DNA of 55,622 nt from Holdemanella porci (GTDB lineage Bacteria > Bacillota_I > Bacilli_A > Erysipelotrichales > Erysipelotrichaceae): assembly GCF_009696075.1 (NCBI RefSeq), contig NZ_VUMR01000005.1, forward strand, positions 1 through 55,622, in the 5' to 3' direction. Below, piece by piece: positions 18,193 to 27,072 of the stretch (its first letter is position 1; the number at the start of each line of letters is the position of its first letter). A program made the position numbers and the translations under genes. Under the pieces are notes generated by a model, which was not told the origin of the DNA, did no database searches, and was given only the letters and a program-made list of their open reading frames with translations.

Positions 18193-20004
18193 ATGCCAAA
18201 AACACAAGAACAAGCGTTTGGGCATGCATCGAACAAAAAACCATATCATGCAAAAAATCACGTTGAAAAAGGTGATACTTTGATTTACGCCCTAGGGGGA
18301 TTAGGCGAAGTCGGTAAAAATATGTATTGCTACGAACACGAAAATGAAATCTGTATCGTAGATTGTGGCGTTTTGTTTCCAGGTGATGAACTATTAGGAG
18401 TTGACTATGTAATTCCTGATTATCATCATTTGATTCGCATGAACAAAAAAAGAAAGTTTTTAGTAATTACCCATGGTCACGAGGATCATATTGGAGGAAT
18501 TCCATTCTTACTAAAACAAGTCCAAATTGATGCTATCTATGCACCTCGTTTTGCGAAGGCTTTGATTCTTAAAAAGTTAAGTGAACATAAAGGACTAGAA
18601 AAAACAAAAATTATTGAAATTGATGAAAACTCAAGTATCTCAACAAAATACTTTAAAGTTGGTTTCTTCAATACCATCCACTCTATCCCCGATTCTTTAG
18701 GTGTACATATCACATGTCCTAATGGATCTATTGTCCACACAGGTGACTTCAAATTTGACTTAACTCCTGTTGGAACAAATGCAGACTACCAGAAAATGAC
18801 ATTTATTGGTGTCACAAAACCAGACTTATTAATGTCAGATTCTACAAATTCTGGAGTTGAAGACTTTTCTATTTCAGAAAGAAAAGTTGCCAATGAAATC
18901 CAAGACATTATGCGTAAGACAAAAAAGCGTTTAATTGTTGCGACATTCGCATCCAACGTACATCGTGTTGCCCAAATCATTGAAGCTGCTACCAAATTTG
19001 GTAGAAAAGTAATCGTATTTGGTCGAAGTATGGAAAACGTTGTCGATATCGGACGAAAGATGGGAACAATCAAAGTTAAAAATTCAGACTTCTTAAGTCC
19101 TGAAGAATTAGCTTATACACCAGATGATAAAGTTTGTATTATTTGTACAGGAAGTCAGGGTGAACCTTTGGCTGCCCTATCAAGGATTGCGAATGGTACA
19201 CACCGCTTTATTCACTTAAAACCTGGAGATACAATCGTATTCTCAAGCAACCCAATTCCAGGAAACCAATCAAGCGTCAATCGCGTTATTGATAACTTAT
19301 TTAGATCGGGTGCTACAGTATTGACAAAATCCATCTTAAATAACTTGCATACAACAGGACATGCTTCTAAAGAAGAACAAAAACTAATGTTACAGTTAGT
19401 TCGTCCAACCTATTTTATGCCAATTCATGGTGAATATAAGATGTTGATGCAACACCGTCAAACCGCAATGGAAACAGGTATTCCTAAAGAGAATATCTTT
19501 GTATGTGCAAATGGAGATATTTTAATTTTAAGAGATCACAAAGTACTACAAAGTGACTGGCGATACCAAGGTGACGATATTTATGTCGATGGAAATGATA
19601 TTTCCGGATTATCCACTGCCGTTTTAAAAGATCGTCGTATCTTAGCTGATAATGGATTAGTTGCCGTTATCTTAGCTATCGATTCAAAAGAAAACAAAAT
19701 CTTAATGCGACCAGTTATCGTATCACGTGGATTTGTCTTCATTAAAGATTCACAGGGATTGATCAAAGAAGCTGAATATATTGTGAATAATTCTCTTCAG
19801 GAAAAGATGAAAGAAAAAACCACTTTCTCTGAAATCAAAAACTGTGTACGCTCTACATTAGAACCATTCTTATACAAGAAGACACATCGAAACCCGATTG
19901 TAATTCCAGTTATCTTGAATTCAAAACAAACAATGGAAGAACTTCAAAAGAATCGTAAGAACAATTTCCATGCAAGAAAACCAAGAGCAACAAAGGCATC
20001 CTAG
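18193..20004 (+). CDS. rnjA: Ribonuclease J
   Basis: A 603-residue metallo-beta-lactamase/beta-CASP ribonuclease with 5'-3' exonuclease and endonuclease activity, central to mRNA decay and rRNA maturation in Gram-positives. The zinc-binding motif HGHEDHIGG is near residues 94-102, GDFKFDLTPVG near 181-191, and the beta-CASP region holds FASNVHR and the late HTTGHA and PIHGEYKM motifs. The C-terminal domain is complete. The N-terminus is about 30 residues longer than the catalytic core and basic. The start ATG follows AGAAAGAGG. No second RNase J is in the window, so RNase J1 versus J2 cannot be decided. Confidence 0.95.
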   Translation: MPKTQEQAFGHASNKKPYHAKNHVEKGDTLIYALGGLGEVGKNMYCYEHENEICIVDCGVLFPGDELLGVDYVIPDYHHLIRMNKKRKFLVITHGHEDHIGGIPFLLKQVQIDAIYAPRFAKALILKKLSEHKGLEKTKIIEIDENSSISTKYFKVGFFNTIHSIPDSLGVHITCPNGSIVHTGDFKFDLTPVGTNADYQKMTFIGVTKPDLLMSDSTNSGVEDFSISERKVANEIQDIMRKTKKRLIVATFASNVHRVAQIIEAATKFGRKVIVFGRSMENVVDIGRKMGTIKVKNSDFLSPEELAYTPDDKVCIICTGSQGEPLAALSRIANGTHRFIHLKPGDTIVFSSNPIPGNQSSVNRVIDNLFRSGATVLTKSILNNLHTTGHASKEEQKLMLQLVRPTYFMPIHGEYKMLMQHRQTAMETGIPKENIFVCANGDILILRDHKVLQSDWRYQGDDIYVDGNDISGLSTAVLKDRRILADNGLVAVILAIDSKENKILMRPVIVSRGFVFIKDSQGLIKEAEYIVNNSLQEKMKEKTTFSEIKNCVRSTLEPFLYKKTHRNPIVIPVILNSKQTMEELQKNRKNNFHARKPRATKAS

Positions 20005-20015
20005 TGATGTCTTTT
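19993..20015 (+). terminator. Intrinsic terminator overlapping the rnjA stop
   Basis: AAGGCATC and GATGTCTT (one G-U pair) form an 8-bp stem around the TAG stop codon, followed by TTTTC. It separates rnjA from the downstream gene, which has its own promoter. Confidence 0.65.
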
Positions 20016-20023
20016 CTATTTTA

Positions 20024-20032
20024 TGATAAAAT
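20024..20032 (+). promoter_or_regulatory. Extended -10 promoter immediately before the metallophosphoesterase start codon
   Basis: TGATAAAAT (TGnTAAAAT) ends only 6 nt before the ATG at 20039, so transcription should begin at or next to the A of the start codon. There is no Shine-Dalgarno sequence. Confidence 0.55.
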
Positions 20033-20038
20033 AGTTTC

Positions 20039-20878
20039 ATGACAAAGTTACAGAAACAAATGTTTATCATCATTGCCATATTATTTGCGATTGTATTAAG
20101 TATGCTAGGATCTTTGAAAATCGCAAAAAATGTTGAACCCGAACAATTGAACGTACAATATGAAACCTTGAAAGATGAAAAAATTCCATCCTCAATGAAT
20201 GATGTATCCATTGTTTATTTTACGGATGTGCAATATGGTAAATTTGAAAATAAAAAAAGAGCCGATAAACTCTTTAATAAAATTGAACATTTAGATCCAG
20301 ACATTCTAATTTTTGGTGGCGATCTATTTGATGAAACCTGTCAGATGACTCAAGAAGACATAGATTATATCACCAATAAATTATCTAAGATGCATGTTCC
20401 ACTAGGTAAATTTTGTGTCTTAGGTGAAAAGGATGATGCAAACAGCGACGTAGTTCGTTCCATTTTAAATCAGGCACAATTTGAAATATTAGAAAATGAA
20501 ACAATTCTTCTTACAAACAAAAAAGAGGAAGGCATTACATTAAGTGCATTATCAAATATTCCAGATCCAAGTAAAATTTCAACGTCAGACAAACAATACA
20601 ATCTGCTCATCACTCACATGCCAGATACACTGACTAATGAAGAATTATCCACAAAATCAATATCCCTTGCATTATGTGGACACTCTCATGGCAATCAAAT
20701 CACATTCCCTATTTTTGGTGGATATAAATCGATAGATGGGGCAAAATCACTGAATCGTTCCTACGCAAAACGTCTTGCCTTTCCATACATCATTTCATCC
20801 GGTGTAGGATGCACACACGTAAATCTTCGTTTTATGGCAAAACCAGAAATCTATTATTTCATGCTACAAAGTAAATAA
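20039..20878 (+). CDS. Membrane-anchored metallophosphoesterase (YkuE-like)
   Basis: A 279-residue calcineurin-like phosphoesterase. Residues 5-25 form an N-terminal membrane anchor, so the catalytic domain probably faces the outside. Metal-binding motifs are partly canonical: YFTDVQYGKF (usually D-x-H; here Asp then Gln), FGGDLFDE (GDxxD-like), ITHMPD and CGHSHGNQI (GHxH). The missing His in motif 1 and the usual GNHD replaced by GEKDD suggest altered metal coordination. Relatives act on UDP-sugar lipids or cell-wall precursors. There is no Shine-Dalgarno and the -10 element ends 6 nt before the ATG, so the mRNA is likely leaderless. Substrate unknown. Confidence 0.8.
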   Translation: MTKLQKQMFIIIAILFAIVLSMLGSLKIAKNVEPEQLNVQYETLKDEKIPSSMNDVSIVYFTDVQYGKFENKKRADKLFNKIEHLDPDILIFGGDLFDETCQMTQEDIDYITNKLSKMHVPLGKFCVLGEKDDANSDVVRSILNQAQFEILENETILLTNKKEEGITLSALSNIPDPSKISTSDKQYNLLITHMPDTLTNEELSTKSISLALCGHSHGNQITFPIFGGYKSIDGAKSLNRSYAKRLAFPYIISSGVGCTHVNLRFMAKPEIYYFMLQSK

Positions 20879-20908
20879 GAGGCTTTTTAAATTAGCCTCT
20901 TATTCTTT
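20876..20908 (+). terminator. Intrinsic terminator after the metallophosphoesterase gene
   Basis: AAGAGGCT and AGCCTCTT form an 8-bp stem followed by ATTCTTTTTTC. It lies at the 3' end of the gene and overlaps the stop of the small minus-strand gene at 20900-21022. Confidence 0.75.
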
Positions 20909-21022
20909 TTTCTTTAGACATTTAATTAGAAGTTCATTGTTCTTTTTGATTTCATCTTTAATAGAAACTAGTTCTAACAAGATGAATACTAAGATTATTA
21001 TGATAAAGATAGTTAGAGACAT
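20900..21022 (-). CDS. Small single-pass membrane protein, 40 residues
   Basis: A 40-codon reading frame on the minus strand. The product starts MSLTIFIIIILVFILL, one strong transmembrane helix, followed by a charged tail (EIKKNNELLIKCLKKKE). GAGGGGG lies 6 nt before the ATG, a very good ribosome binding site, and an extended -10 (TGATAAAAT, 21066-21058) is placed 36 nt upstream of the start. No family is recognised. The charge pattern fits a membrane-anchored regulator or a small toxin-like peptide, but nothing nearby decides between these. Confidence 0.55.
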   Translation of the reverse strand: MSLTIFIIIILVFILLELVSIKDEIKKNNELLIKCLKKKE

Positions 21023-21123
21023 GCATGTCCCCCTCTTTTCTATTCGGATATCTCTACTTAAATTTTATCATAACAATAATACGGATATTCATCTTCTTCT
21101 CTTTCTAAATTATTAAGCAAAAG

Positions 21124-21148
21124 AAAAAAAGGTCCATAAGGACCTTTT
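21124..21148 (-). terminator. Intrinsic terminator after codA
   Basis: On the minus strand AAAAGGTCC and GGACCTTTT flank a 4-nt loop, followed by TTTTC. It begins at the codA stop codon. Confidence 0.85.
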
Positions 21149-22382
21149 AAAATAGAATCTTTCGTGTTGCCGGTGTACAAGATGCGATCAATTTTCCATC
21201 TTTGTAAGATTTTAATACTGGAGCATCCAAATTTAAAGCTTCATGATAATTTTTTGCATCCATCACCACAAAACTTGCTGGATTTCCTTCTTGAATTCCG
21301 TAGCTATCCCCTAAGTGTAAAGTTTTAGCTGCATTTGTCGTTACAAATTTATACGAATTTAAAATTTCTTCATACCCCATCATATGTCCAGTATAGATTC
21401 CCATAAAAACAGGATCACGCATATTTCCACTACCCATTGGATTCCATGGATCAAAAATATCATCGGTTCCAAAAGATACATTGCATCCTGCTTCTGTTAA
21501 TTCTTTAACTCGTGTTAATCCACGACGTTTAGGATATGTATCCGCACGACCACCTAAATGTACATTCACACAAGGATTGGCTACAAAGTTAATATTTGAC
21601 ATTTTTAAAATACGCATCAAACGAATCATATACGCATTATTATAAGAATGCATTGCCGTTGTATGACTTGCCGTTACCTGATCTTTCATACCAGTTTCAT
21701 AAGCAAGTGTCGCAACTGTTTCAAGTCCTCGACTTGCTTCATCATCAATTTCATCACAATGAATATCAATTAGCTTTCCATATTTTTGTGCTAATTCAAA
21801 ACAAATTTTTAAAGATTCGACCGAATATTCACGCGTAAATTCAAAGTGAGGAATAGCTCCAGCTGCATCTGCCCCCAATTTCAAAGCTGTTTCCAACAAT
21901 TCCTTTCCTTTTGGATAACTCAAAATTCCATATTGAGGAAACGCAACAATTTGAATATTCATGAAATCCTTTACTTCTTCTCTTAATTCCAAGATAGCTT
22001 CTAAAGCTGTTAGATTTGGATCATTGATATCCACATGCGTACGAACATGTTGAACACCATGACTTGCCTGCATACGAATGACTTTATTCACACGATCCAT
22101 TACATCTTTTTTAGTTAAAAATTCCTTACGCTCTTCCCAACGCTCAATACCTTCAAATAAAGTTCCCGACATATTCCAATGTGGTTGACCAGCTGTCAAA
22201 CAAGTATCTAAATGAACATGAGATTCAACAAAAGGAGGAAGGACAAGTTTTCCTTCTAGATCCATCACTTCTTCTTGTGCATATGGTTCTAAATCTTTTC
22301 TTATTTCTTTGAATTTTCCATCTTCAATTCGGATACACTTTAATTCTTCATTATTTTCAATACACACATTTTTTATTAACAT
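21147..22382 (-). CDS. codA: Cytosine deaminase
   Basis: A 411-residue amidohydrolase that converts cytosine to uracil and ammonia. Metal ligands typical of the family are visible: VESHVHLDT near residues 55-63 (HxH), IDIHCDEIDD (His plus catalytic Glu), ASHTTAMHS, and SFGTDDIFDPWNPMGSGNM, where the Asp ligand lies in the CodA-specific DDIxDPW context. It is 2 nt downstream of codB, the usual transporter-enzyme pair. Related activities (isoguanine, creatinine deamination) are possible, but pairing with codB supports cytosine. Full length, start ATG after AAAGAGGC. Confidence 0.92.
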   Translation of the reverse strand: MLIKNVCIENNEELKCIRIEDGKFKEIRKDLEPYAQEEVMDLEGKLVLPPFVESHVHLDTCLTAGQPHWNMSGTLFEGIERWEERKEFLTKKDVMDRVNKVIRMQASHGVQHVRTHVDINDPNLTALEAILELREEVKDFMNIQIVAFPQYGILSYPKGKELLETALKLGADAAGAIPHFEFTREYSVESLKICFELAQKYGKLIDIHCDEIDDEASRGLETVATLAYETGMKDQVTASHTTAMHSYNNAYMIRLMRILKMSNINFVANPCVNVHLGGRADTYPKRRGLTRVKELTEAGCNVSFGTDDIFDPWNPMGSGNMRDPVFMGIYTGHMMGYEEILNSYKFVTTNAAKTLHLGDSYGIQEGNPASFVVMDAKNYHEALNLDAPVLKSYKDGKLIASCTPATRKILF

Positions 22383-22383
22383 T

Positions 22384-23601
22384 TTATGCCTCTTTCTTTC
22401 TTATATACCCTATAAAATAACATACTGATGCTACAACCATCGCATTTACCGCTGCAATTCCCCAAGGAAGAATATTTGCAACAATAGCTCCAACAATAAC
22501 ACCAACAATATTGAAACTATTAAAATTACCTACATCCATATTGTCTTTATATTTTTTTCTTTTCATAAAGAAATCTAGAATGACAATAATTCCGATTGGC
22601 GGCAAAGCACAATTCAGTATGTTAAGCCAACCTGTAAAATTGTAATACAACCAAATGGATAAGATGGTTCCAATAACACCTGCAATCCATGTTGTTATTT
22701 TCATTTGGATATTTGTGATATTACTAATCGCAAGACCACCTGTATAAAGAGCGTTATTATTTGTTGTCCAAATATTAGCTCCTAAAACAATAATAGCAGG
22801 AATTGCCAAACCTTGTGCAATCATAACATAGAAAATGTCATCAGCGCCTGTAAAAGCACCTCCAATTGCACCGAAACAAAACATTAATGTATTCCCGAAA
22901 AAAAACGCAATGACTGTAGTCCAAACCGCAATTTTATTATTTTTCGCAAAACGAATAAAATTCGGTGTCGCTGTCCCTCCAGAAATAAAGGAACCAATCA
23001 CATATCCAATTCCTGTAAACACACTGATTTTTCCAGCCGATTGTGCAAACACAGCCACAAGACCACCACCATCAGTTGTGGCAGTAACCATTGAATAAAC
23101 ACCCAATACAACAATTAAAGGTACAGATATCGTACTTACGACTTCTAATGCCTTCATACCTGTAGCAGCTGTCAAAGTCATCAATAACCCAGCTGCGATT
23201 GTCAATGCCCATTCATTGATACCTAAAAGTTGAGCTGTTGGAATTGAAAACATCGCTACACCAACGCCAAACCATCCAATTTGTGTAAACCCTAGAACTA
23301 AGCTTGATAAATAAGATCCTTTTTTACCAAAAGCTTTTCGACAAAGCAAATCCATTGTTAGTCCTGTGTCAGATCCTATATAGGCTAATATCCCACAATA
23401 AATGGATAAAATAATTCCACCAATGATACACGCTAAAACAAATTCACTAAAATCTAAACCATTTCCTAGTTTTGCTCCTACACTCATACTTGCAGAAAAG
23501 AAGGTAAATCCAAGCATGACAAAAAACATACTTCGAAACCCTTTTCTTGCACTTTCTGGAACCGCTTCTAATGAATAATCTGTATCTTTTATTTCTTCCA
23601 T
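22384..23601 (-). CDS. codB: Cytosine permease (NCS1 family)
   Basis: A 405-residue, twelve-TM symporter of the nucleobase:cation symporter-1 family. The N-terminus (DYSLEAVPESARKGFRS) resembles E. coli CodB closely, with a cytosolic tail then TM1 at about residue 30. Its position directly before codA on the same transcript indicates import of cytosine for deamination and salvage into uracil. The start ATG follows GAGGGAG. A terminator upstream (23643-23668) isolates the pair from the preceding operon, so it must have its own promoter. Confidence 0.92.
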   Translation of the reverse strand: MEEIKDTDYSLEAVPESARKGFRSMFFVMLGFTFFSASMSVGAKLGNGLDFSEFVLACIIGGIILSIYCGILAYIGSDTGLTMDLLCRKAFGKKGSYLSSLVLGFTQIGWFGVGVAMFSIPTAQLLGINEWALTIAAGLLMTLTAATGMKALEVVSTISVPLIVVLGVYSMVTATTDGGGLVAVFAQSAGKISVFTGIGYVIGSFISGGTATPNFIRFAKNNKIAVWTTVIAFFFGNTLMFCFGAIGGAFTGADDIFYVMIAQGLAIPAIIVLGANIWTTNNNALYTGGLAISNITNIQMKITTWIAGVIGTILSIWLYYNFTGWLNILNCALPPIGIIVILDFFMKRKKYKDNMDVGNFNSFNIVGVIVGAIVANILPWGIAAVNAMVVASVCYFIGYIRKKEA

Positions 23602-23642
23602 ATATACTCCCTCATTTCAAAATTCTCTATATGATTTTAACA

Positions 23643-23668
23643 GAAAAAGGTACCTATATACAGTACCT
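23643..23668 (-). terminator. Terminator between the mnmM-like gene and codB
   Basis: On the minus strand AGGTAC and GTACCT form a 6-bp stem with a 9-nt loop, followed by TTTTTC, starting 4 nt after the upstream stop codon. The stem is short, so efficiency is uncertain. Confidence 0.6.
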
Positions 23669-23671
23669 AAA

Positions 23672-24199
23672 TCATCTTCTTTTCTCAATTAATAATAGAT
23701 ATGGACAATGATCCACCAATAAATTTTGTATTTTCTGTACCTGAATCGATGTTTGTGTTTTTAAAAACTCTTCCATACATTTAGCTTCTTCTTGTCCCGA
23801 TTCATGTGGATACATCACAAGCGCCATTCTTCCTTTTACTTTTAAAAGTTTTAAAGCTTGTCTAACTGCACTTACACTTGAAGAAGATTGGGTTGTGATG
23901 CCATGATCACCATGAGGAAAATACCCAAAATTAAATATGATCGCATCCACTTCTTCATGAATATATTCTTCCATATGTTCATGTCCAACATTATAGAAAC
24001 AAGTTTTTTGATCATCCAATTGTTCTTTTGTACTTTCAAAAACATCCCTTTGAATTTCGAAGCCATAGACTTTATGCACATTTTGCGACAAAAAGAAATA
24101 TGTATCTTTTCCCTGTCCTAATGTCGCATCCACACATATTGCTTGTTTATGAAGAACTGGCTTTAAAAATTCATGGGATAAATCAACCATGGATTTCAT
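23672..24199 (-). CDS. MnmM/YtqB-like SAM-dependent tRNA methyltransferase
   Basis: A 175-residue class I methyltransferase. The SAM-binding loop is DATLGQGKDT (residues 24-33), then GFEIQ as the acidic strand, and NFGYFPHGDHGITT near 110-123 matches the NLGYLPGGDK.I.T signature of YtqB. In B. subtilis that protein is MnmM, which completes the wobble-uridine modification mnm5s2U. The later ALVMYPHESGQEE replaces the usual YPGHPGG, so the motif is slightly diverged. The start overlaps the macro-domain gene stop as ATGA. It is last of a macro/rmuC/creatininase cluster. Confidence 0.82.
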   Translation of the reverse strand: MKSMVDLSHEFLKPVLHKQAICVDATLGQGKDTYFFLSQNVHKVYGFEIQRDVFESTKEQLDDQKTCFYNVGHEHMEEYIHEEVDAIIFNFGYFPHGDHGITTQSSSSVSAVRQALKLLKVKGRMALVMYPHESGQEEAKCMEEFLKTQTSIQVQKIQNLLVDHCPYLLLIEKRR

Positions 24200-24723
24200 C
24201 GTAGTCTTAATGCCTCTTTATATAACATATAATCTTCGGTTTTATCACACACAAAACATACATGAATAGCCTTTGTCTCAGGAAACTTGTTCATTAATCG
24301 TTTTACGGTTTGAATCGCAATTACACAAGCCTCATGATTTGGATATGCATTGACACCTGTAGAAATACATGGAAAGGCAATATTGATCGATTCCATATCA
24401 TTTTTTCGCATATAATCATAAGCCAATGCCATACTATTCCAATAACATGCAGCCAAGTATTCATCTTCATTATGAGCGCCATCTATATAACGAGGGCCAC
24501 ACGTATGAATAACTGCTTTACATGGCAAATTAAATGATTCTGTCATCTTAGCTTTTCCGACTTCTAAACCATTTAAAGCCTGACAAGCCTTCATCATTTC
24601 ACTTCCGGCCTGATAAAATATCTGTGCGCTCACTCCTTGCATTGGTAAAACTTGTTGATTGGTTGGATCAACAATCAAATCAAAATCCAATAATGATATA
24701 TTTCCTTTTAATGTACTAATCAT
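24196..24723 (-). CDS. Macro-domain protein, probably lacking the canonical catalytic residues
   Basis: A 175-residue protein that is a single macro domain, the fold that binds ADP-ribose. The C-terminal loop FPCISTGVNAYP matches the phosphate-binding loop. The N-terminal loop usually reads VNAAN....GGGGVDGAIH; here it is VDPTNQQVLPMQGVSAQIF, so the Asn of the NAAN motif and the catalytic Asp of GVD are replaced (Ser in the latter place) and the glycine run is absent. MacroD-type deacetylases and hydrolases rely on these positions. It may therefore bind ADP-ribose without hydrolysing it, or act on another ligand. ATGA overlaps at both ends couple it to rmuC and the methyltransferase. Confidence 0.8.
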   Translation of the reverse strand: MISTLKGNISLLDFDLIVDPTNQQVLPMQGVSAQIFYQAGSEMMKACQALNGLEVGKAKMTESFNLPCKAVIHTCGPRYIDGAHNEDEYLAACYWNSMALAYDYMRKNDMESINIAFPCISTGVNAYPNHEACVIAIQTVKRLMNKFPETKAIHVCFVCDKTEDYMLYKEALRLR

Positions 24724-25601
24724 TTGTCTTCTCCCATCTTAGTCATTCGACTTGATAATTTTTGTGCAGAAATAGAAACCGCATGGAATTGTGTTGCCAA
24801 GGTTTCCAACGTTTTTTCTGCCTTGATACTTCTTTCTACAAGACGATTCGCATCCTCTTGCAGCAGCAAAATATTTCGTTCGATTTCTTCCATATGGCTT
24901 GTGCGATAAAAATCCTTTGTACTTGATAATAAAGTCATCACTTCCGCTACAAGTGTAGTTGGAGATACCAACATAACATGTTTTTGAAGGGCATATGTAA
25001 ATAAATCATCACATTTAGCACAAACAAATTGATAAATTGCTTCACTAGGCACAAACAATAAAGCATAAGGCATAGTATCCATATTAATATATTTATTTGC
25101 TACATCATCAATATGTTTTTTCATATTCATCTTAAAAGGTCTTAGATATGTATCCATATCTTCCTGAAGATTCATATAATTTTCCATAGGAAACTTTGAA
25201 TCAATACACAACACTTTATTCGTGTCTGGTAAATGAAAGGCACAATCCGCAATCTTTCCATTTGGCAAAGTATACTGCATCGAATAGATAGATGGATTTT
25301 GACCACAATATACACTTAGAAGCATATCCAATTGATATTCTCCCCAGTTTCCTCTAAGTTTTGTGTTTGTCATGACCATATTCATACGATATAAATACTC
25401 TTCCATTTGATTTAAGCTCACTTTTGAAGTAGCCTGATTCTTTTGAACATCCTGTACTTGTTTTAAAAGATATTCAAAATTCTTTTGTAGAATCAAAGAA
25501 TCCGAATTCGAAGTTTCTACTTCTTTCGACTTATTTTGTATCAACAAAACAATCAAACATACAATCACAATACTTAACAATATTAAAATAATGATTTCCA
25601 T
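24720..25601 (-). CDS. rmuC: RmuC-family DNA recombination protein
   Basis: A 293-residue protein with an N-terminal membrane anchor (residues 2-22), a short coiled coil (about 30-75), and the RmuC nuclease-like core: LRGNWGEYQLDMLL, LPDTNKVLCIDSKFPMENY, PYALLFVPSEAIYQFV and LVSPTTLVAEVMTLL. The D...DSK arrangement fits a PD-(D/E)XK-type site. RmuC limits certain DNA rearrangements in E. coli. It is shorter than the E. coli protein, mainly in the coiled coil. The ATG at 25601 follows GGAGGTTTT; an upstream in-frame ATG at 25658 lacks a binding site. Confidence 0.9.
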   Translation of the reverse strand: MEIIILILLSIVIVCLIVLLIQNKSKEVETSNSDSLILQKNFEYLLKQVQDVQKNQATSKVSLNQMEEYLYRMNMVMTNTKLRGNWGEYQLDMLLSVYCGQNPSIYSMQYTLPNGKIADCAFHLPDTNKVLCIDSKFPMENYMNLQEDMDTYLRPFKMNMKKHIDDVANKYINMDTMPYALLFVPSEAIYQFVCAKCDDLFTYALQKHVMLVSPTTLVAEVMTLLSSTKDFYRTSHMEEIERNILLLQEDANRLVERSIKAEKTLETLATQFHAVSISAQKLSSRMTKMGEDK

Positions 25602-25686
25602 TAAAACCTCCATACGAAAAGAAAAGAGACAAAAAATATTTGTCCCCCATTTGTACACTTATTATAGTTCAACTCGAAATGAATTA

Positions 25687-26436
25687 CTACATCTTTTGAA
25701 ATTCTTTCATATATTCCACAAGAAAATCAGCCGTTGTTTCCACCATTTCTTTACCCCATTCATACGTTGCATATTTAGGATGATCCTTGCCAAACCAGCC
25801 ATTATCACTGCTTAAGCGATTGCTTCTAGGAACTGGAATATCCACGCCTTTAAAGTTCACGGTTTGTGCATTAGAAGCTGTTAATTGAGGTGTAAACTGA
25901 TTTAAATTTGAATCTTCAATCTTATCCTTTTGAACTAGACTTTCATCCACATACAACATAGCTGCCGTTTCCTGACCTGCACCATGGCCTCCGGCCCATT
26001 CTGGATTGATTTTTCCAGCAATAGTCCACCAGTCAAAAATTGTACCCACAGCTCCCTTCTTATATAAATGACGACATACTTTACTTAATGCATGTGTGTT
26101 TCCTCCATGTCCATTTAAGAACACAAAATGTCGAGCACCACAATCATATAGTCGATCACTGATTCTTTTCATAACCATTTCTAATAAATCACTACCGATT
26201 GAAATTGTCCCCGTGTATTCAGTATGAAAATCGGCATCCCCATAAGGTAAGGTTGGGCAAATCAATACATCACTTTGTTTTTCAATTAGTTCTAAAATCT
26301 TATTAGGAATCATAGTATCTGTTCCTAATGGATTGTGGATTCCATGATTTTCGGTACTTCCCGTTGTAAGTATCACCATATCATGATCCTTAAAATATTC
26401 TTCGCAATCTTTCCAACTCATTCTTTCAAGTCGCAT
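25687..26436 (-). CDS. Creatininase-family amidohydrolase
   Basis: A 249-residue metal-dependent hydrolase of the creatininase fold. The metal ligands are all present: STENHG (Glu and His near residues 29-31), PLGTDT (Asp), LNGHGGNTHA (His near 109) and GHGAGQETAA (Glu near 154). Family members include creatininase, mycofactocin peptidase MftE and the archaeal formamide hydrolase ArfB, so the substrate cannot be named. It is the first gene of the minus-strand run toward rmuC, from which it is separated by 85 bp. A second, decayed member of the family is at 46435-47190. The start ATG follows TAGGAAGTG. Confidence 0.85.
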   Translation of the reverse strand: MRLERMSWKDCEEYFKDHDMVILTTGSTENHGIHNPLGTDTMIPNKILELIEKQSDVLICPTLPYGDADFHTEYTGTISIGSDLLEMVMKRISDRLYDCGARHFVFLNGHGGNTHALSKVCRHLYKKGAVGTIFDWWTIAGKINPEWAGGHGAGQETAAMLYVDESLVQKDKIEDSNLNQFTPQLTASNAQTVNFKGVDIPVPRSNRLSSDNGWFGKDHPKYATYEWGKEMVETTADFLVEYMKEFQKM

Positions 26437-26492
26437 AACTTCACTTCCTAACTTTATATATGTATAATACTCCTATCGAAAGGAAAATTTCT

Positions 26493-27002
26493 ATGGATAT
26501 TCAAATTTTATTGTTTATACAAGAAAACATTCGCCACTATATACTCACACCCTTCTTCACTTTGATCACAAACGAATACTTTTTATATATACTTCTAGGA
26601 ATCGTATTGATTTATATGTTTAAGAAAAATGAAGATACTAGAAGACTCGCAAAAGAAACAATTATTGCCTTTTTGATTTGTACCTTATTATTCGTTGTAT
26701 TAAAACTCATATTCCGAAGACCAAGACCCTTTGATGCGTTCAGTCAATTGATCCCATTAGTGGATAAGCCATCTGATTATTCATTCCCATCTGGACACAC
26801 CGCATCTGCCTTTATTTGTGCCTTTATGGTATATGATGGTCTTCCTAAGAAGTATAGTATTTTAGTTTTCATACTCGCAATCCTTGTTGCGTTTTCTAGA
26901 CTCTATGTAGGCGTTCATTATCCAACGGATATTCTTGCAGGTATTGTGCTTGCGTACATTGTTTATAAATTTATGAAAAAAACTATGTCTACAAAAAAAT
27001 AG
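26493..27002 (+). CDS. PAP2-family membrane phosphatase
   Basis: A 169-residue integral membrane phosphatase with about five TMs. The three-part acid phosphatase signature is complete: KLIFRRPRPF (KxxxxxxRP), YSFPSGHTAS (PSGH) and SRLYVGVHYPTDILAG (SRxxxxxHxxxD). Typical substrates are undecaprenyl pyrophosphate (recycling of the cell-wall carrier) or phosphatidylglycerol phosphate; which applies is not decided by sequence. The ATG at 26493 follows GAAAGGAAAA. Divergent from the creatininase gene. Confidence 0.9.
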   Translation: MDIQILLFIQENIRHYILTPFFTLITNEYFLYILLGIVLIYMFKKNEDTRRLAKETIIAFLICTLLFVVLKLIFRRPRPFDAFSQLIPLVDKPSDYSFPSGHTASAFICAFMVYDGLPKKYSILVFILAILVAFSRLYVGVHYPTDILAGIVLAYIVYKFMKKTMSTKK

Positions 27003-27010
27003 TTTTTTTA
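26976..27010 (+). terminator. Intrinsic terminator overlapping the PAP2 gene stop
   Basis: AAAAACTA and TAGTTTTT flank a 13-nt loop, followed by further T; the TAG stop is in the 3' arm. Confidence 0.7.
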
Positions 27011-27072
27011 TGGGAGTATAATAAAAACAGATATAAAACGAGTTAACATTACGCAAAAAGGAGGATTATTGT

